A DNA stretch of 64,000 nucleotides. It comes from Herbinix hemicellulosilytica. Its GTDB lineage: Bacteria; Bacillota; Clostridia; Lachnospirales; Lachnospiraceae. Below the pieces are notes generated by a model. That model was not told the origin of the DNA and did no database searches. It worked only from the letters and a program-made list of their open reading frames with translations. Shown here one piece after another: positions 45,300 through 55,000 of this stretch. Made by a program: the position numbers and the translations under genes. Positions within the stretch are counted from its first letter, which is position 1. Every line of letters starts with the position of its first letter. The DNA is taken from NCBI RefSeq assembly GCF_002904165.1, contig NZ_CVTD020000008.1:248001-312000 (forward strand), read 5' to 3'.

Positions 45300-45695
45300 G
45301 TGACAAGAAGAGAACTTAGAGAGCATGTATTTTTGATGATGTTTCGTAAAGAGTTTCATGACAAGAATGAATTGCCTGAACAGATAAAGTTATATTTATC
45401 TGATTTAGAAAACATTTCACCGGAAGAATATGATTATTTGATAAAACGGGTTAATGCAATAATGGAAAAAGTGGAAGAAATAGATGACATATTGTCAAAA
45501 ACGACAAGCGGCTGGTCAATAAAGCGGCTAGGCAAAGTTGAGCTTACAATTCTTAGGATAGCCGTATATGAGATGCGCTATGACGATGAAATTCCGGTTA
45601 AGGTAGCCATTAACGAGGCTGTTGAACTGGCTAAAACGTTCGGAGGAGACGAAACGCCGGCATTTATTAACGGAGTACTGGCAAAATTGGTTTAA
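45300..45695 (+). CDS. nusB: Transcription antitermination factor NusB
   Basis: A 131-residue NusB, an all-helical RNA-binding factor that with S10 supports antitermination of rRNA transcription. Seen are [14 protein letters not shown], the [20 protein letters not shown] region and [19 protein letters not shown]. The start is GTG at 45300 with AGGAGGAAATAAAGA. It is followed 19 nt later by xseA. Confidence 0.95.
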   Translation: MTRRELREHVFLMMFRKEFHDKNELPEQIKLYLSDLENISPEEYDYLIKRVNAIMEKVEEIDDILSKTTSGWSIKRLGKVELTILRIAVYEMRYDDEIPVKVAINEAVELAKTFGGDETPAFINGVLAKLV

Positions 45696-45714
45696 TACCA
45701 AAAGAGAGGTAAAT

Positions 45715-46920
45715 ATGAGGCAGGCTTTTACAGTTACCGAAGTAAACAGATACATTAAAAATATGTTTATAAAGGACCCGTACCTGAATAATATTTATGT
45801 AAAAGGAGAAGTATCCAACTGTAAATATCATACATCCGGCCATATCTATTTTACCCTCAAAGATGCAGAGGGCCAGTTGGCATGCGTGATGTTTGCAGGC
45901 CAAAGAAGAGGCTTGACCTTTCGGCTGGAAGAAGGCCAAAGTGTTATAGTTTTAGGAAGTATCAATGTATATGAAAGGGACGGAAAATATCAGTTATACG
46001 CAAATCAGATAATTCTTGACGGACTGGGCAGATTGTATGAGCAGTTCGAAAAACTTAAAAAAACTTTGGAAGCAGAAGGACTGTTTGACAAAGCCCATAA
46101 AAAGCCGATACCTCCTTATCCGAAAAGGGTTGGCATTGTTACGGCAGCCACCGGAGCCGCTATACAAGATATAAGGAATATATCAAGACGCAGGAATCCT
46201 TATGTTCAGCTTGTTTTGTATCCTGCCCAGGTTCAGGGGGAAGGAGCGGCAGAAAGTATTGTACGGGGCATAAAAATTCTGGATAAGTTAAAACTGGATG
46301 TAATAATAGTAGGAAGAGGCGGAGGCTCTATCGAGGATTTGTGGGCTTTTAACGAAGAAATTGTTGCCCGGGCCATTTATGCCTGCAATACTCCCATAAT
46401 ATCAGCGGTGGGGCATGAAACAGATTTTACCATAGCCGATTATGTGGCAGACCTTCGGGCACCGACTCCTTCGGCAGCGGCTGAGCTGGCTGTAAATGAT
46501 TACATAGCTTTCAGCAATAAGATAGAAGACTATAAAAGAAAAATGCAAAAAGCCGTAATGCATAATGTGGCACTACATAGGTCAAAACTGCGGGAATATA
46601 AGCTTAAGCTTTTTTATGCCAGCCCCTCATATCAAATCAGGCAGAAAAAGCAAAGGCTTGCGGATATAGAAGAAAAGATGGCATATCATATGGAACGTAA
46701 GTTAAAAGAAGTACGCCATAAGATGGAAATATATATTACAAAACTGGAGGGGTTATCACCCCTGTCCAAGTTAAAGAAAGGATATGCCTTAGTTTCAGGT
46801 AAGGAAGGAAAACCTATACAAAGCATCCGTGAAGTTGAAAAAAACGATTTGCTTCGTATCTCGCTTTTGGACGGTGACATAATATCCCGCGCTGAAGAAA
46901 TTACAGAAATTAAAAGATAA
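45715..46920 (+). CDS. xseA: Exodeoxyribonuclease VII large subunit
   Basis: A 401-residue nuclease subunit: an OB-fold (VKGEVSNCKYHTSGHIYFT), the catalytic core (KRVGIVTAATGAAIQDI, GRGGGSIEDLWAFNEE, SAVGHETDFTIADYVAD) and a long coiled-coil C-terminus. It degrades single-stranded DNA with XseB. The ATG at 45715 follows AAAGAGAGGTAAAT; a longer overlapping frame from 45622 is rejected because it lies inside nusB. Confidence 0.95.
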   Translation: MRQAFTVTEVNRYIKNMFIKDPYLNNIYVKGEVSNCKYHTSGHIYFTLKDAEGQLACVMFAGQRRGLTFRLEEGQSVIVLGSINVYERDGKYQLYANQIILDGLGRLYEQFEKLKKTLEAEGLFDKAHKKPIPPYPKRVGIVTAATGAAIQDIRNISRRRNPYVQLVLYPAQVQGEGAAESIVRGIKILDKLKLDVIIVGRGGGSIEDLWAFNEEIVARAIYACNTPIISAVGHETDFTIADYVADLRAPTPSAAAELAVNDYIAFSNKIEDYKRKMQKAVMHNVALHRSKLREYKLKLFYASPSYQIRQKKQRLADIEEKMAYHMERKLKEVRHKMEIYITKLEGLSPLSKLKKGYALVSGKEGKPIQSIREVEKNDLLRISLLDGDIISRAEEITEIKR

Positions 46921-46974
46921 AGTATATGGTATGGATTCTTTATAGAGAATGTAATAATCGCAACGGAGGTTAAT

Positions 46975-47184
46975 ATGGCGGAAAAAGACTTTAAATTAGA
47001 AGAAGCCTTTGAAAAACTGGATAAAATTATAGAAGAACTGGAAAAACCGGATATAAGCCTTGAAAATTCATTTGCCCTTTATCAGGAAGGAATGAAGCTA
47101 TTAAAGGCCTGTAATGATTCCATAGACAAGGTGGAGAAAGAACTTATTATATTAAGTGAAAGCGGAGAAAATGATGAACTTTGA
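46975..47184 (+). CDS. xseB: Exodeoxyribonuclease VII small subunit
   Basis: A 69-residue three-helix protein: FKLEEAFEKLDKIIEELEKPDISLENSF and an acidic C-terminus, standard for XseB. AACGGAGGTTAAT precedes the ATG. Its end overlaps the ispA start by 11 nt, which suggests translational coupling. Confidence 0.94.
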   Translation: MAEKDFKLEEAFEKLDKIIEELEKPDISLENSFALYQEGMKLLKACNDSIDKVEKELIILSESGENDEL

Positions 47185-48088
47185 TGCTGAGTTAAAGCAA
47201 AAAACCGGTGAAATCGAAAATATAATTCTTAAATTTCTTCCGAAAGAAGAAGGTATATACAAAAATCTTATGGAAGCCATGAACTACAGTGTTTTGGCAG
47301 GAGGAAAAAGGCTTCGTCCGATGCTTATGCTGGAAACCTTCCGTTTGTTCGGCGGTAAAAATGAAAGCATCCTTCATCCTTTTATGGCAGCTATAGAAAT
47401 GATTCATACCTATTCCCTTGTTCATGATGATCTGCCGGCCCTGGATAACGATGAACTTCGCAGGGGCAGAAAAACCACCCATGTGGTATACGGAGAGGCT
47501 CTTGCCATCCTTGCCGGTGATGGCCTTCTTACCTATGCCTTTGAAACCGTATCAAAGGCATTTGAAGCAGTAGACGATAACGATGACAAAGCTCATACGG
47601 TTTATAAAAGAATTTTAAAAGCAATTAATATATTGGCAGAAAAAGCCGGTATTCACGGAATGATCGGTGGACAGGTAATAGATATCGAATCTGAAGGTCG
47701 CCGGATTGAAAAAGATACACTGGATTTAATGTATCGGTTAAAGACCGGAGCTTTGATACAGGCTTCCATGATGATAGGCGGGGTTATAGCAGGGGCTAAA
47801 GATGAGGAAATCAGGACTATAGAAGCTATTGCAAAAGACATTGGCCTGGCTTTTCAGATCAGGGATGATATTCTTGATGTTATCAGTGATGACAAAACCC
47901 TCGGAAAGCCCGTTCACAGTGACGAAAAAAACGAAAAATGCACCTATGTTTCGCTAATGAATATTGAACAGGCAAAAGAAGAAGTGGCAAAGGTTACCGA
48001 ACGGGCAATTAAAGCCTATAAATCTTTGCCTTATAAGAACGAATTTTTGGAAGAACTGATTATTAAGCTTATTAACAGGGATAAGTAG
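47174..48088 (+). CDS. ispA: Farnesyl (geranyl) diphosphate synthase
   Basis: A 304-residue short-chain prenyl synthase. It has the first Asp-rich motif in LVHDDLPALDNDELRRGR, GLAFQIRDDILDV with the second Asp-rich motif, and GGKRLRPMLML. It condenses isopentenyl units to farnesyl or geranyl diphosphate. Starts at 47171 and 47174 are both possible (AGCGGAG upstream); the second has better spacing. It is coupled to dxs downstream, both in isoprenoid synthesis. Confidence 0.94.
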   Translation: MNFDAELKQKTGEIENIILKFLPKEEGIYKNLMEAMNYSVLAGGKRLRPMLMLETFRLFGGKNESILHPFMAAIEMIHTYSLVHDDLPALDNDELRRGRKTTHVVYGEALAILAGDGLLTYAFETVSKAFEAVDDNDDKAHTVYKRILKAINILAEKAGIHGMIGGQVIDIESEGRRIEKDTLDLMYRLKTGALIQASMMIGGVIAGAKDEEIRTIEAIAKDIGLAFQIRDDILDVISDDKTLGKPVHSDEKNEKCTYVSLMNIEQAKEEVAKVTERAIKAYKSLPYKNEFLEELIIKLINRDK

Positions 48089-48156
48089 AAAAATTTATCT
48101 GTTTATATGTTGAACGTTCGGACGAAAATAAAAGTCCGGAAATGAGGTGTGCGAAA

Positions 48157-50031
48157 TTGCCCAATTTATTGGATAAAATAAATAAAGCCAACGACATCAA
48201 AAATATAAACCCGCAGGACTATAAGAAGCTGGCTGATGAAATCAGGTATTTTCTTATATCAAATGTCAGCAAGACAGGAGGACACCTGGCTTCCAATCTT
48301 GGGGTTGTGGAGCTTACCATGGCCCTGCACCTGTTTTTGGATTTACCCAAGGATAAACTTATATGGGATGTGGGACACCAATCATATACTCATAAGATTT
48401 TAACCGGCAGAAAAGAAGGGTTTGCAAAACTTCGTCAAATGGGCGGAATAAGCGGCTTTCCGAAAAGAAAAGAAAGCGAGTGCGATTCATTCGATACGGG
48501 GCACAGCTCAACCGCCATATCTGCGGCTTTGGGTATGGTTAAAGCCAGGGATTTAAAAGGAGAAAACAATAAAATCGTTGCCGTAATAGGTGATGGGGCT
48601 TTAACAGGCGGCCTGGCGTATGAAGCCCTGAACAATGCGGGAAGGTTAAAATCAAATCTTATTATAATTCTTAACGACAATAAAATGTCCATATCAAAAA
48701 ATGTGGGCGGTATGGCCAATTACCTGGCAAAACTAAGAACCAATACCAAATATACGGATTTTAAAGAAAATATGGAGAATATTTTAACTTCGAAGCTGCC
48801 CGGCGGAAAGGATATAGTAAGCCGTCTGAAACGGTCCAAGGATGCAATTAAGCACTTTATGCTTCCGAATATGTTGTTTGAAGATATGGGGCTTACCTAT
48901 ATAGGGCCTATAGACGGCCATAATATAAACAGCATATTATCTGCTCTTAATACAGCTAGCAGAGCTAATAAAGCGGTGGTTATCCATGTAATAACCAAGA
49001 AGGGCAAAGGTTATGTTCCTGCCGAAAAGCATCCGAGCAAATACCATGGTATTGATCCGTTTTATATAAATAACGGAAAGACAAAGGGAAAGGCAAAAGC
49101 AGAAACCTATACCAAGGTTTTTTCATCCGCCCTGATAAAAGCAGCAGAAAAGAACGAAAAAGTGGTGGCTATAACGGCTGCCATGCCTTACGGTACGGGA
49201 TTACATGCGTTTAAAAAAGTTTTTCCGAACCGCTTTTTTGACGTAGGAATAGCTGAAGAACATGCGGTTACCTTTGCGGCAGGCCTGGCGACGGAAGGAC
49301 TTAGGCCTGTGGTTGCCATATATTCTACATTTTTACAACGATCATATGATCAGATAATCCATGATGTATGTATAAATAATCTTCCGGTTGTATTTGCCAT
49401 AGACCGGGCAGGAATTTGCGGTAAAGACGGTGAAACTCACCAGGGAATTTTTGACTTGTCTTTCTTAAGCCATATACCGAATATGGTGGTTATGGCGCCA
49501 AAAAACAAATGGGAACTGGAAGATATGCTGGAGTTTGCCCTGGCTTATGACGGCCCTGTGGCTATAAGATACCCCAAAGGGGAAGCTTATCAGGGCTTTG
49601 CTGAATACAGGGAGCCGGTAATATTAGGCAAGAGTGAGATTCTAAGTAAGGCAGAAAAAATCGCCATTCTTGCGGTGGGAAGCATGGTTAAGACTGCGGA
49701 AGCAGTATTAGAAAAGCTTAAAGAACATGATTTAGATGCCACTTTGGTTAATGTACGTTTTGTATCTCCTATAGATTATGAGATGATAGATGAACTTTCA
49801 AAAGATCACCATATTTTTATTACTATGGAGGATAATGTAAGAACCGGAGGCTTCGGCCAGATGGTATCCGACTATATTTGCAGAAATAATATACAAAATA
49901 TCAGGCATATAAATTTCTCTATACCTGATATGTTTATAGAACATGGAGAAGTAGATGAGTTGTTCAGAAAGTATGGGCTTGATGCTGACAGCATATCAAG
50001 AAAGATACTTGATGAACTTGAAAATGAGTAA
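48157..50031 (+). CDS. dxs: 1-Deoxy-D-xylulose-5-phosphate synthase
   Basis: A 624-residue thiamine diphosphate enzyme, first step of the MEP pathway. It shows the ThDP motif GDGALTGGLAYEALNNAG through ILNDN, WDVGHQSYTHKILTGR, GPIDGHN and the C-terminal TMEDNVRTGGFGQMV. The TTG at 48157 is preferred because GAGGTG is 7 nt upstream and the protein then begins LPNLLDKI as in relatives; the ATG at 48142 is the alternative and has only a weak site. Confidence 0.93.
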   Translation: MPNLLDKINKANDIKNINPQDYKKLADEIRYFLISNVSKTGGHLASNLGVVELTMALHLFLDLPKDKLIWDVGHQSYTHKILTGRKEGFAKLRQMGGISGFPKRKESECDSFDTGHSSTAISAALGMVKARDLKGENNKIVAVIGDGALTGGLAYEALNNAGRLKSNLIIILNDNKMSISKNVGGMANYLAKLRTNTKYTDFKENMENILTSKLPGGKDIVSRLKRSKDAIKHFMLPNMLFEDMGLTYIGPIDGHNINSILSALNTASRANKAVVIHVITKKGKGYVPAEKHPSKYHGIDPFYINNGKTKGKAKAETYTKVFSSALIKAAEKNEKVVAITAAMPYGTGLHAFKKVFPNRFFDVGIAEEHAVTFAAGLATEGLRPVVAIYSTFLQRSYDQIIHDVCINNLPVVFAIDRAGICGKDGETHQGIFDLSFLSHIPNMVVMAPKNKWELEDMLEFALAYDGPVAIRYPKGEAYQGFAEYREPVILGKSEILSKAEKIAILAVGSMVKTAEAVLEKLKEHDLDATLVNVRFVSPIDYEMIDELSKDHHIFITMEDNVRTGGFGQMVSDYICRNNIQNIRHINFSIPDMFIEHGEVDELFRKYGLDADSISRKILDELENE

Positions 50032-50069
50032 ATAGACGAAATGATAAATAAAGCGGAAAGTGTGATTTT

Positions 50070-50897
50070 ATGAAGGAACGGTTAGATGTACTTTTGGTGA
50101 ATCGAAATCTGGCTCCTTCCAGGGAAAAAGCTAAAGCTATAATTATGGCCGGAAATGTATATGTGGACGGACAAAAGGAAGATAAAGCCGGAAGTACATT
50201 TCCCGTGGATGTAAAGATAGAAATAAAAGGAGAAAAACTTAAATATGTAAGCCGCGGAGGCATAAAGCTAGAGAAGGCATTAGAAGTTTTTCCCATAAGT
50301 CTTAGCGGAAAAATCTGCATGGATGTAGGGGCGTCCACCGGCGGGTTTACCGATTGTATGCTGCAAAACGGTGCCAAAAAGGTATATGCTGTTGATGTAG
50401 GTACCAATCAGCTGGCATGGAGCCTAAGACAGGACGAACGGGTCATATCCATGGAAAAAACAAATATACGATATCTGACCCGTGACCAAATTCAGGATGA
50501 TATTGCTTTTTCATCAATTGATGTATCGTTTATCTCGTTAACGAAAGTCCTTTTGCCTGTAAAGGAATTATTGGCTAAAGACGGGGAAATTGTGTGCTTA
50601 ATTAAGCCCCAGTTTGAAGCAGGCCGGGAAAAGGTAGGCAAAAAAGGGGTTGTTAGGGATAAAAAAGTGCATATGGAAGTAATCAGGACAGTTTCTTCAT
50701 TTGCAAATGAAATAGGATTTGACTGCCTTGGGATTACGTATTCACCTATTAAAGGGCCGGAAGGTAATATAGAATATTTATTACACCTGAAAACGGCAAA
50801 AAACTCGGATGGTTTATCGCAGCAGGATTCAAGAATAGAATTACAAGATGAGGCAATTGAGGAAATTGTTCTAAATGCTCATGAACAGCTTCAATAA
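50070..50897 (+). CDS. tlyA: TlyA-family rRNA 2'-O-methyltransferase
   Basis: A 275-residue protein: an N-terminal S4 RNA-binding domain (RLDVLLVNRNLAPSREKAKAII) and an FtsJ-like methyltransferase (DVGASTGGFTDCMLQNGAK, VYAVDVGTNQLAW, SIDVSFISLTKVLLP). It methylates ribose in 16S/23S rRNA. GGAAAGTGTGATTTT precedes the ATG. It follows dxs in the standard Clostridial order. Confidence 0.93.
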   Translation: MKERLDVLLVNRNLAPSREKAKAIIMAGNVYVDGQKEDKAGSTFPVDVKIEIKGEKLKYVSRGGIKLEKALEVFPISLSGKICMDVGASTGGFTDCMLQNGAKKVYAVDVGTNQLAWSLRQDERVISMEKTNIRYLTRDQIQDDIAFSSIDVSFISLTKVLLPVKELLAKDGEIVCLIKPQFEAGREKVGKKGVVRDKKVHMEVIRTVSSFANEIGFDCLGITYSPIKGPEGNIEYLLHLKTAKNSDGLSQQDSRIELQDEAIEEIVLNAHEQLQ

Positions 50898-51036
50898 TTA
50901 ATGTGAATGAGTGTATGTAAAATTATGTTTAAATATACTCAAAATATGATTAATAATACTAAAAATAGTAAGGTTTGCTTGAATTTCATTATATAATATG
51001 ATAAACTTTTATCGATAATCAGGGGAGCAAGCTTAT

Positions 51037-51900
51037 ATGGACAGATTTTTAATTATCACAAATGAGGACAAAGATAAAGATAATATTATTACGGAACATA
51101 TATCCCGGTATATTAAAGAATCGGGGAAAAAAGCTGTTCTTGCCAATGTCCGGTCTCTGGAGGAAAGCAAAGAGGCGTACGATAGTCTTGATGTTGAATG
51201 CGCCATAGTATTGGGAGGAGACGGGACTATAATTCGGTGTGCAACCCATCTGATGAACATGAATATCCCTATTCTTGGCATTAATCTGGGGACGGTAGGT
51301 TTTCTTGCAGAAATAGAAAAAAATCATACTATCGATGCTTTAAATAAGTTATTTGCTGATGATTATGTGGTAGAAAACAGAATAATGCTTAGAGGGGAAC
51401 TTTATAAAGGGAACTGTCATATAAGCTCGGATGATAAGTATTTTTATGAAGGTTATGCACTAAATGACATAGTTATAACAAGGATGGGTTTATCAAGAAT
51501 TATAAGTATGCAAATATTCGTAAATGACCAATTGATTGACGATTATAGGGGAGACGGGGTTATTATATCGACACCGACCGGCTCGACAGCTTACAATTTA
51601 TCCGCAGGAGGCCCGATTATAGCTTCAAAAGCGGATGTCATGGTTATTACTCCGATCTGTCCTCACTCCCTGAGTCCAAGAAGCGTGGTTGTATCGGCTG
51701 AAGATAATATTATGATTGTAATAAGGGAAAGCAAAAAGACCCAGCCGGATGAAGCCATCGCAACTTTTGACGGGCAAAATGTGATTGAACTAGGCACAAA
51801 TGACAAAATAATAATTAGGAAGGCAGAACATGTCACAAAACTGATTCGGTTGAACAATACCAGTTTGTTTGAGGTTTTGCGTTCAAAGCTTAATAAATGA
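51037..51900 (+). CDS. nadK: NAD kinase
   Basis: A 287-residue NAD kinase making NADP+. It shows IVLGGDGTIIRCATHLM (GGDG), GINLGTVGFLAE, DDYRGDGVIISTPTGSTAYNLSAGGP given here by its core STPTGSTAYNLSAGGP, and ICPHSLSPRSVV. GGGGAGCAAGCTTAT precedes the ATG. It is followed by argR after 30 nt. Confidence 0.95.
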   Translation: MDRFLIITNEDKDKDNIITEHISRYIKESGKKAVLANVRSLEESKEAYDSLDVECAIVLGGDGTIIRCATHLMNMNIPILGINLGTVGFLAEIEKNHTIDALNKLFADDYVVENRIMLRGELYKGNCHISSDDKYFYEGYALNDIVITRMGLSRIISMQIFVNDQLIDDYRGDGVIISTPTGSTAYNLSAGGPIIASKADVMVITPICPHSLSPRSVVVSAEDNIMIVIRESKKTQPDEAIATFDGQNVIELGTNDKIIIRKAEHVTKLIRLNNTSLFEVLRSKLNK

Positions 51901-51930
51901 AAAACTATGATAGAAAGGCATTGATAAACA

Positions 51931-52389
51931 ATGAAACTGAGCAGACAAAGCAAAATATTGGAGCTGATTAACAAATATGATATTGAAACCCAGGAAGAAC
52001 TGGCAGAATGGTTAATGAAAGAAGGATATAATGTGACCCAGGCCACAGTGTCCAGGGACATCAGAGAATTAAAACTGACCAAGGTGGCTGTTGACGGCGG
52101 CAGACAAAAATATATTGCCATACAAAAGACAGAACCGGGACTTAGCGAAAAGTATACCCGGGTACTTAGGGAAGGATTTTTGTCCATGGATATGGCTCAA
52201 AATATCCTTGTGATTAAAACCGTATCAGGTATGGCTATGGCTGTAGCTGCCGCTTTGGATGCTCTGCAGATGAACAGTATAGTAGGCTGTATTGCAGGAG
52301 ACGACACTATTATGTGCGCTATAAGAACAGCCGAAGAAACTGTATCTGTTATGGAAAAGCTAAGAAAAATTATTGACAACGTGGAATAG
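51931..52389 (+). CDS. argR: Arginine repressor ArgR/AhrC
   Basis: A 152-residue regulator: the N-terminal winged helix (TQATVSRDIRELKLTKV) and a C-terminal hexamerisation/arginine-binding domain with GCIAGDDTIMCAIRT. It represses arginine synthesis when arginine is plentiful. In many Clostridia recN follows directly; here it does not. Confidence 0.94.
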   Translation: MKLSRQSKILELINKYDIETQEELAEWLMKEGYNVTQATVSRDIRELKLTKVAVDGGRQKYIAIQKTEPGLSEKYTRVLREGFLSMDMAQNILVIKTVSGMAMAVAAALDALQMNSIVGCIAGDDTIMCAIRTAEETVSVMEKLRKIIDNVE

Positions 52390-52405
52390 CAAAAAACTAT
52401 TCCAC
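52381..52405 (+). terminator. Hairpin across the argR stop codon
   Basis: GTGGAATAG (52381-52389, including the stop codon) pairs perfectly with CTATTCCAC (52397-52405) around CAAAAAA. No T-run follows, so termination is only possible. Confidence 0.45.
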
Positions 52406-52523
52406 CTGCTACATATGATCTTTTTTTGAGTATGGGCAGAATATAAAGTGTAACGGGACATATTTTTCATTAAGACAATTGATATTTAAGATTAACAGAC
52501 TTTAACAGGTAAGGAGAGTTTTT

Positions 52524-53252
52524 ATGGCTGGACATTCAAAGTTTGCTAATATTAAACATAAAAAAGAAAAAAATGATGCAGCAAAAGGTAAAATATTTAC
52601 GAAACTTGGGCGTGAAATAGCTGTAGCGGTAAAAGAAGGCGGACCGGATCCTAATACCAACAGCCGTTTAAGAGATGTTATCGCAAAAGCAAAGTCCAAT
52701 AATATGCCCAATGATACAATAGAGCGCAGTATAAAGAAGGCAGCAGGAGATATAAATGCCGTTAACTACGAGCCTATTACATATGAAGGATATGGGCCTA
52801 ACGGAACGGCAATAATAGTTGAAGCCTTAACCGACAATAAGAACAGGACTGCGGCCAATGTCAGGGCAGCCTTTTCAAAAGGAAACGGTAATGTCGGCAC
52901 AACAGGCTGTGTATCCTTTATGTTCGACCGCAAAGGCCAAATTATAATAGACAAGGAAGAATGCAGTTTAAATTCTGATGATCTGATGATGATTGCTCTG
53001 GATGCAGGAGCTGAAGATTTCATAGAAGAGGAAGACAGCTACGAAATTTTAACCGATCCGGATTCTTTCAGCGCAGTTAGAGAAAAGCTTGAAAGCGAAG
53101 GTATACCTATGGTACAGGCCGAAGTCACCATGATTCCTCAGACCTGGGTACAGCTTACCGACGAGCAGGATATTAAGAATATGAGAAGAATCCTTGACCT
53201 GCTCGAAGAAGATGATGACGTACAGGAAGTGTACCATAATTGGGATGAGTAA
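52524..53252 (+). CDS. yebC: YebC/PmpR-family protein
   Basis: A 242-residue YebC protein: [25 protein letters not shown] at the start (given by [14 protein letters not shown]), [22 protein letters not shown]-like [18 protein letters not shown] and [19 protein letters not shown]. Recent work in other bacteria implicates YebC in relieving ribosome stalling, beside its older description as a transcription regulator. AAGGAGAGTTTTT precedes the ATG. Confidence 0.95.
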   Translation: MAGHSKFANIKHKKEKNDAAKGKIFTKLGREIAVAVKEGGPDPNTNSRLRDVIAKAKSNNMPNDTIERSIKKAAGDINAVNYEPITYEGYGPNGTAIIVEALTDNKNRTAANVRAAFSKGNGNVGTTGCVSFMFDRKGQIIIDKEECSLNSDDLMMIALDAGAEDFIEEEDSYEILTDPDSFSAVREKLESEGIPMVQAEVTMIPQTWVQLTDEQDIKNMRRILDLLEEDDDVQEVYHNWDE

Positions 53253-53355
53253 TCGAGACGGTAAAATAAACTTTAAATTAGGATTTTCACGATAAAATAT
53301 AATAAAGATCACCAATAAGATTACTGGTTTAATTATTTTAAAATATAGGGCAATT

Positions 53356-53407
53356 AAAATCCTTCTTTTATCACTACTGAACGGAAGTGGTAAATGAAGG
53401 ATTTTTT
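53356..53407 (+). terminator. yebC terminator, adjoining the IS insertion
   Basis: AAAATCCTTC (53356-53365) and GAAGGATTTT (53396-53405) enclose a second stem TTTATCAC/GTGGTAAA; TTTTTTT follows. The IS inserted 3 nt after the T-run, leaving the terminator intact. Confidence 0.85.
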
Positions 53408-53409
53408 TA

Positions 53410-53417
53410 TAAAAATA
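53410..53417. repeat. Left target-site duplication of the IS
   Basis: TAAAAATA, identical to 54855-54862 on the right side. The 8-bp length is standard for ISL3 elements. Confidence 0.92.
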
Positions 53418-54854
53418 GGTTCTATAATAAATGTTGGGGTAAGTGAATCATTTAGTTCACAACCCCAGCATTTTAGTTTATAATAAAAAAACCTCCCAGT
53501 GCCAGTCAATAAGTAGACCACCAGGAGGTAAATAAATATGCTTAATAAGCATATCACATCTTTATTAAATTTGGAAGGTATTTTTGTAAAAAAAATCAAC
53601 CACGCAGATAATTATTTAAAAATTTATATTGAAACAAAAGCCACAACACAGATTTGCCCTTGTTGTCATCAACAAACTAAACAGATACATGATTACCGTT
53701 ATCAAAAAATTAAAGATTTACCTTTACAGTTCAAAGACTGCTATCTAATTCTTAAAAAAAGGCGGTATCGTTGTAAGTGTGGAAAACGTTTTTATGAAAA
53801 ATATCCCTTTTTAGCTAGATATCAGCAACGAACCACTCGTCTTACTCAATACATAGCTAATGAATTACGAAATTCGGTTTCTATAAAAGCTGTTGCTGAA
53901 AAATCTAATGTATCTCATTCAACGGTCACTAGAATTCTGGATACTATTCATTATTCTAGTTTCCCTTTGAAAGATGCTATTGCTATTGATGAATTTAAAG
54001 GTAACGCTGAAACAGGTAAATATCAATGTATTATTGTTAATCCTAAAAAGAATTACATTATGGACATCCTACCTGACAGAACTCAATCTCATCTTTCTGC
54101 TTATTTTAGAGAAATGAATCGTAATGAAAGGCATCGGGTAAAATTCTTTGTTTGTGATATGTGGCAGCCATATGTTGATTTAGCTTATAGTTATTTTCCT
54201 AATGCTGTAGTAATTATTGATAAATATCATTTCATAAGGCATGTAACCTGGGCAATAGAAAATGTACGTAAAAGAATACAAAAATCCATGTCTCCTACTT
54301 TGAGAAAATACTACAAAAGAAGCCGTAAATTAATTCTTACCAGGTATTATAAGTTAAAGGATGAAGATAAAAAAGCCTGTGATCTTATGCTGCTTTATAA
54401 CGATGATTTAAGGAAAGCTCATATGCTTAAAGAATGGTTTTATGATATTTGTCATAATGAAAAGTATTCTATTCAAAGAAAAGAATTATTTGAATGGATA
54501 AAGAATGCAGAAAACTCAGGCATTAAAGAGTTTAAAAAATGTGCAGCAACTTTCCGACATTGGTCAAAAGAAATACTAAATGCATTTAAATATGGCTTAA
54601 CCAATGGTGTAACAGAGGGATTTAATAATAAAATAAAGGTACTTAAGCGTATATCATATGGTATAAAAAACTTTGAAAGATTTCGTACACGTATCTTACA
54701 TTCTTGCAATTAAATAAAAATAAATATGACTGGCACGAGGTTTATTTGTCATGCCCAAAAACAGGTATTGGTGAGTCAATCATAAAAATAGGCTCTAAGC
54801 CTAGTGTTTTAGCATGATTCAAACATATCATACCCCAACACTTGACAAAGAGCC
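53418..54854 (+). mobile_element. Complete ISL3-family insertion sequence (1437 bp)
   Basis: The element runs from GGTTCT (53418) to AGAGCC (54854) and is flanked by identical 8-bp TAAAAATA. The terminal inverted repeats, about 24 bp, match at 18 positions, ending in TGTTGGGGTA on both sides. It encodes one transposase. Subterminal GTGCCAGTCA (53499-53508) is repeated inverted at 54727-54736. Each end also folds with a nearby internal inverted copy. The intact frame and perfect duplications suggest a recent insertion. Confidence 0.95.
53538..54713 (+). CDS. ISL3-family transposase
   Basis: A 391-residue DDE transposase. It has an N-terminal zinc finger (CPCCHQQTKQIH and CKCGKRFYEKYP), a helix-turn-helix (SIKAVAEKSNVSHSTVTRI), and the catalytic Asp in AIDEFKG, Asp in FVCDMWQPY and Glu in VTEGFNNKIK. 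It mediates cut-and-paste or copy movement of the element. CAGGAGGTAAATAAAT precedes the ATG; this site can pair with ACCTCC at 53491-53496, which would limit translation of transcripts entering from outside. Confidence 0.95.
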   Translation: MLNKHITSLLNLEGIFVKKINHADNYLKIYIETKATTQICPCCHQQTKQIHDYRYQKIKDLPLQFKDCYLILKKRRYRCKCGKRFYEKYPFLARYQQRTTRLTQYIANELRNSVSIKAVAEKSNVSHSTVTRILDTIHYSSFPLKDAIAIDEFKGNAETGKYQCIIVNPKKNYIMDILPDRTQSHLSAYFREMNRNERHRVKFFVCDMWQPYVDLAYSYFPNAVVIIDKYHFIRHVTWAIENVRKRIQKSMSPTLRKYYKRSRKLILTRYYKLKDEDKKACDLMLLYNDDLRKAHMLKEWFYDICHNEKYSIQRKELFEWIKNAENSGIKEFKKCAATFRHWSKEILNAFKYGLTNGVTEGFNNKIKVLKRISYGIKNFERFRTRILHSCN

Positions 54855-54862
54855 TAAAAATA
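54855..54862. repeat. Right target-site duplication of the IS
   Basis: TAAAAATA directly after the right terminal repeat, identical to 53410-53417. Confidence 0.92.
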
Positions 54863-55000
54863 ATTAGTTTGGACATGTAGCTTGTCATATATTTTCTATA
54901 ATGCTTAACTTTTTTCAGGTTAATGAATTTTAACTTGATAAAAGATTGAAAAAAATAAAATCATGATATATAATGTCAAAAAAATATATAGGGGGAAAAT

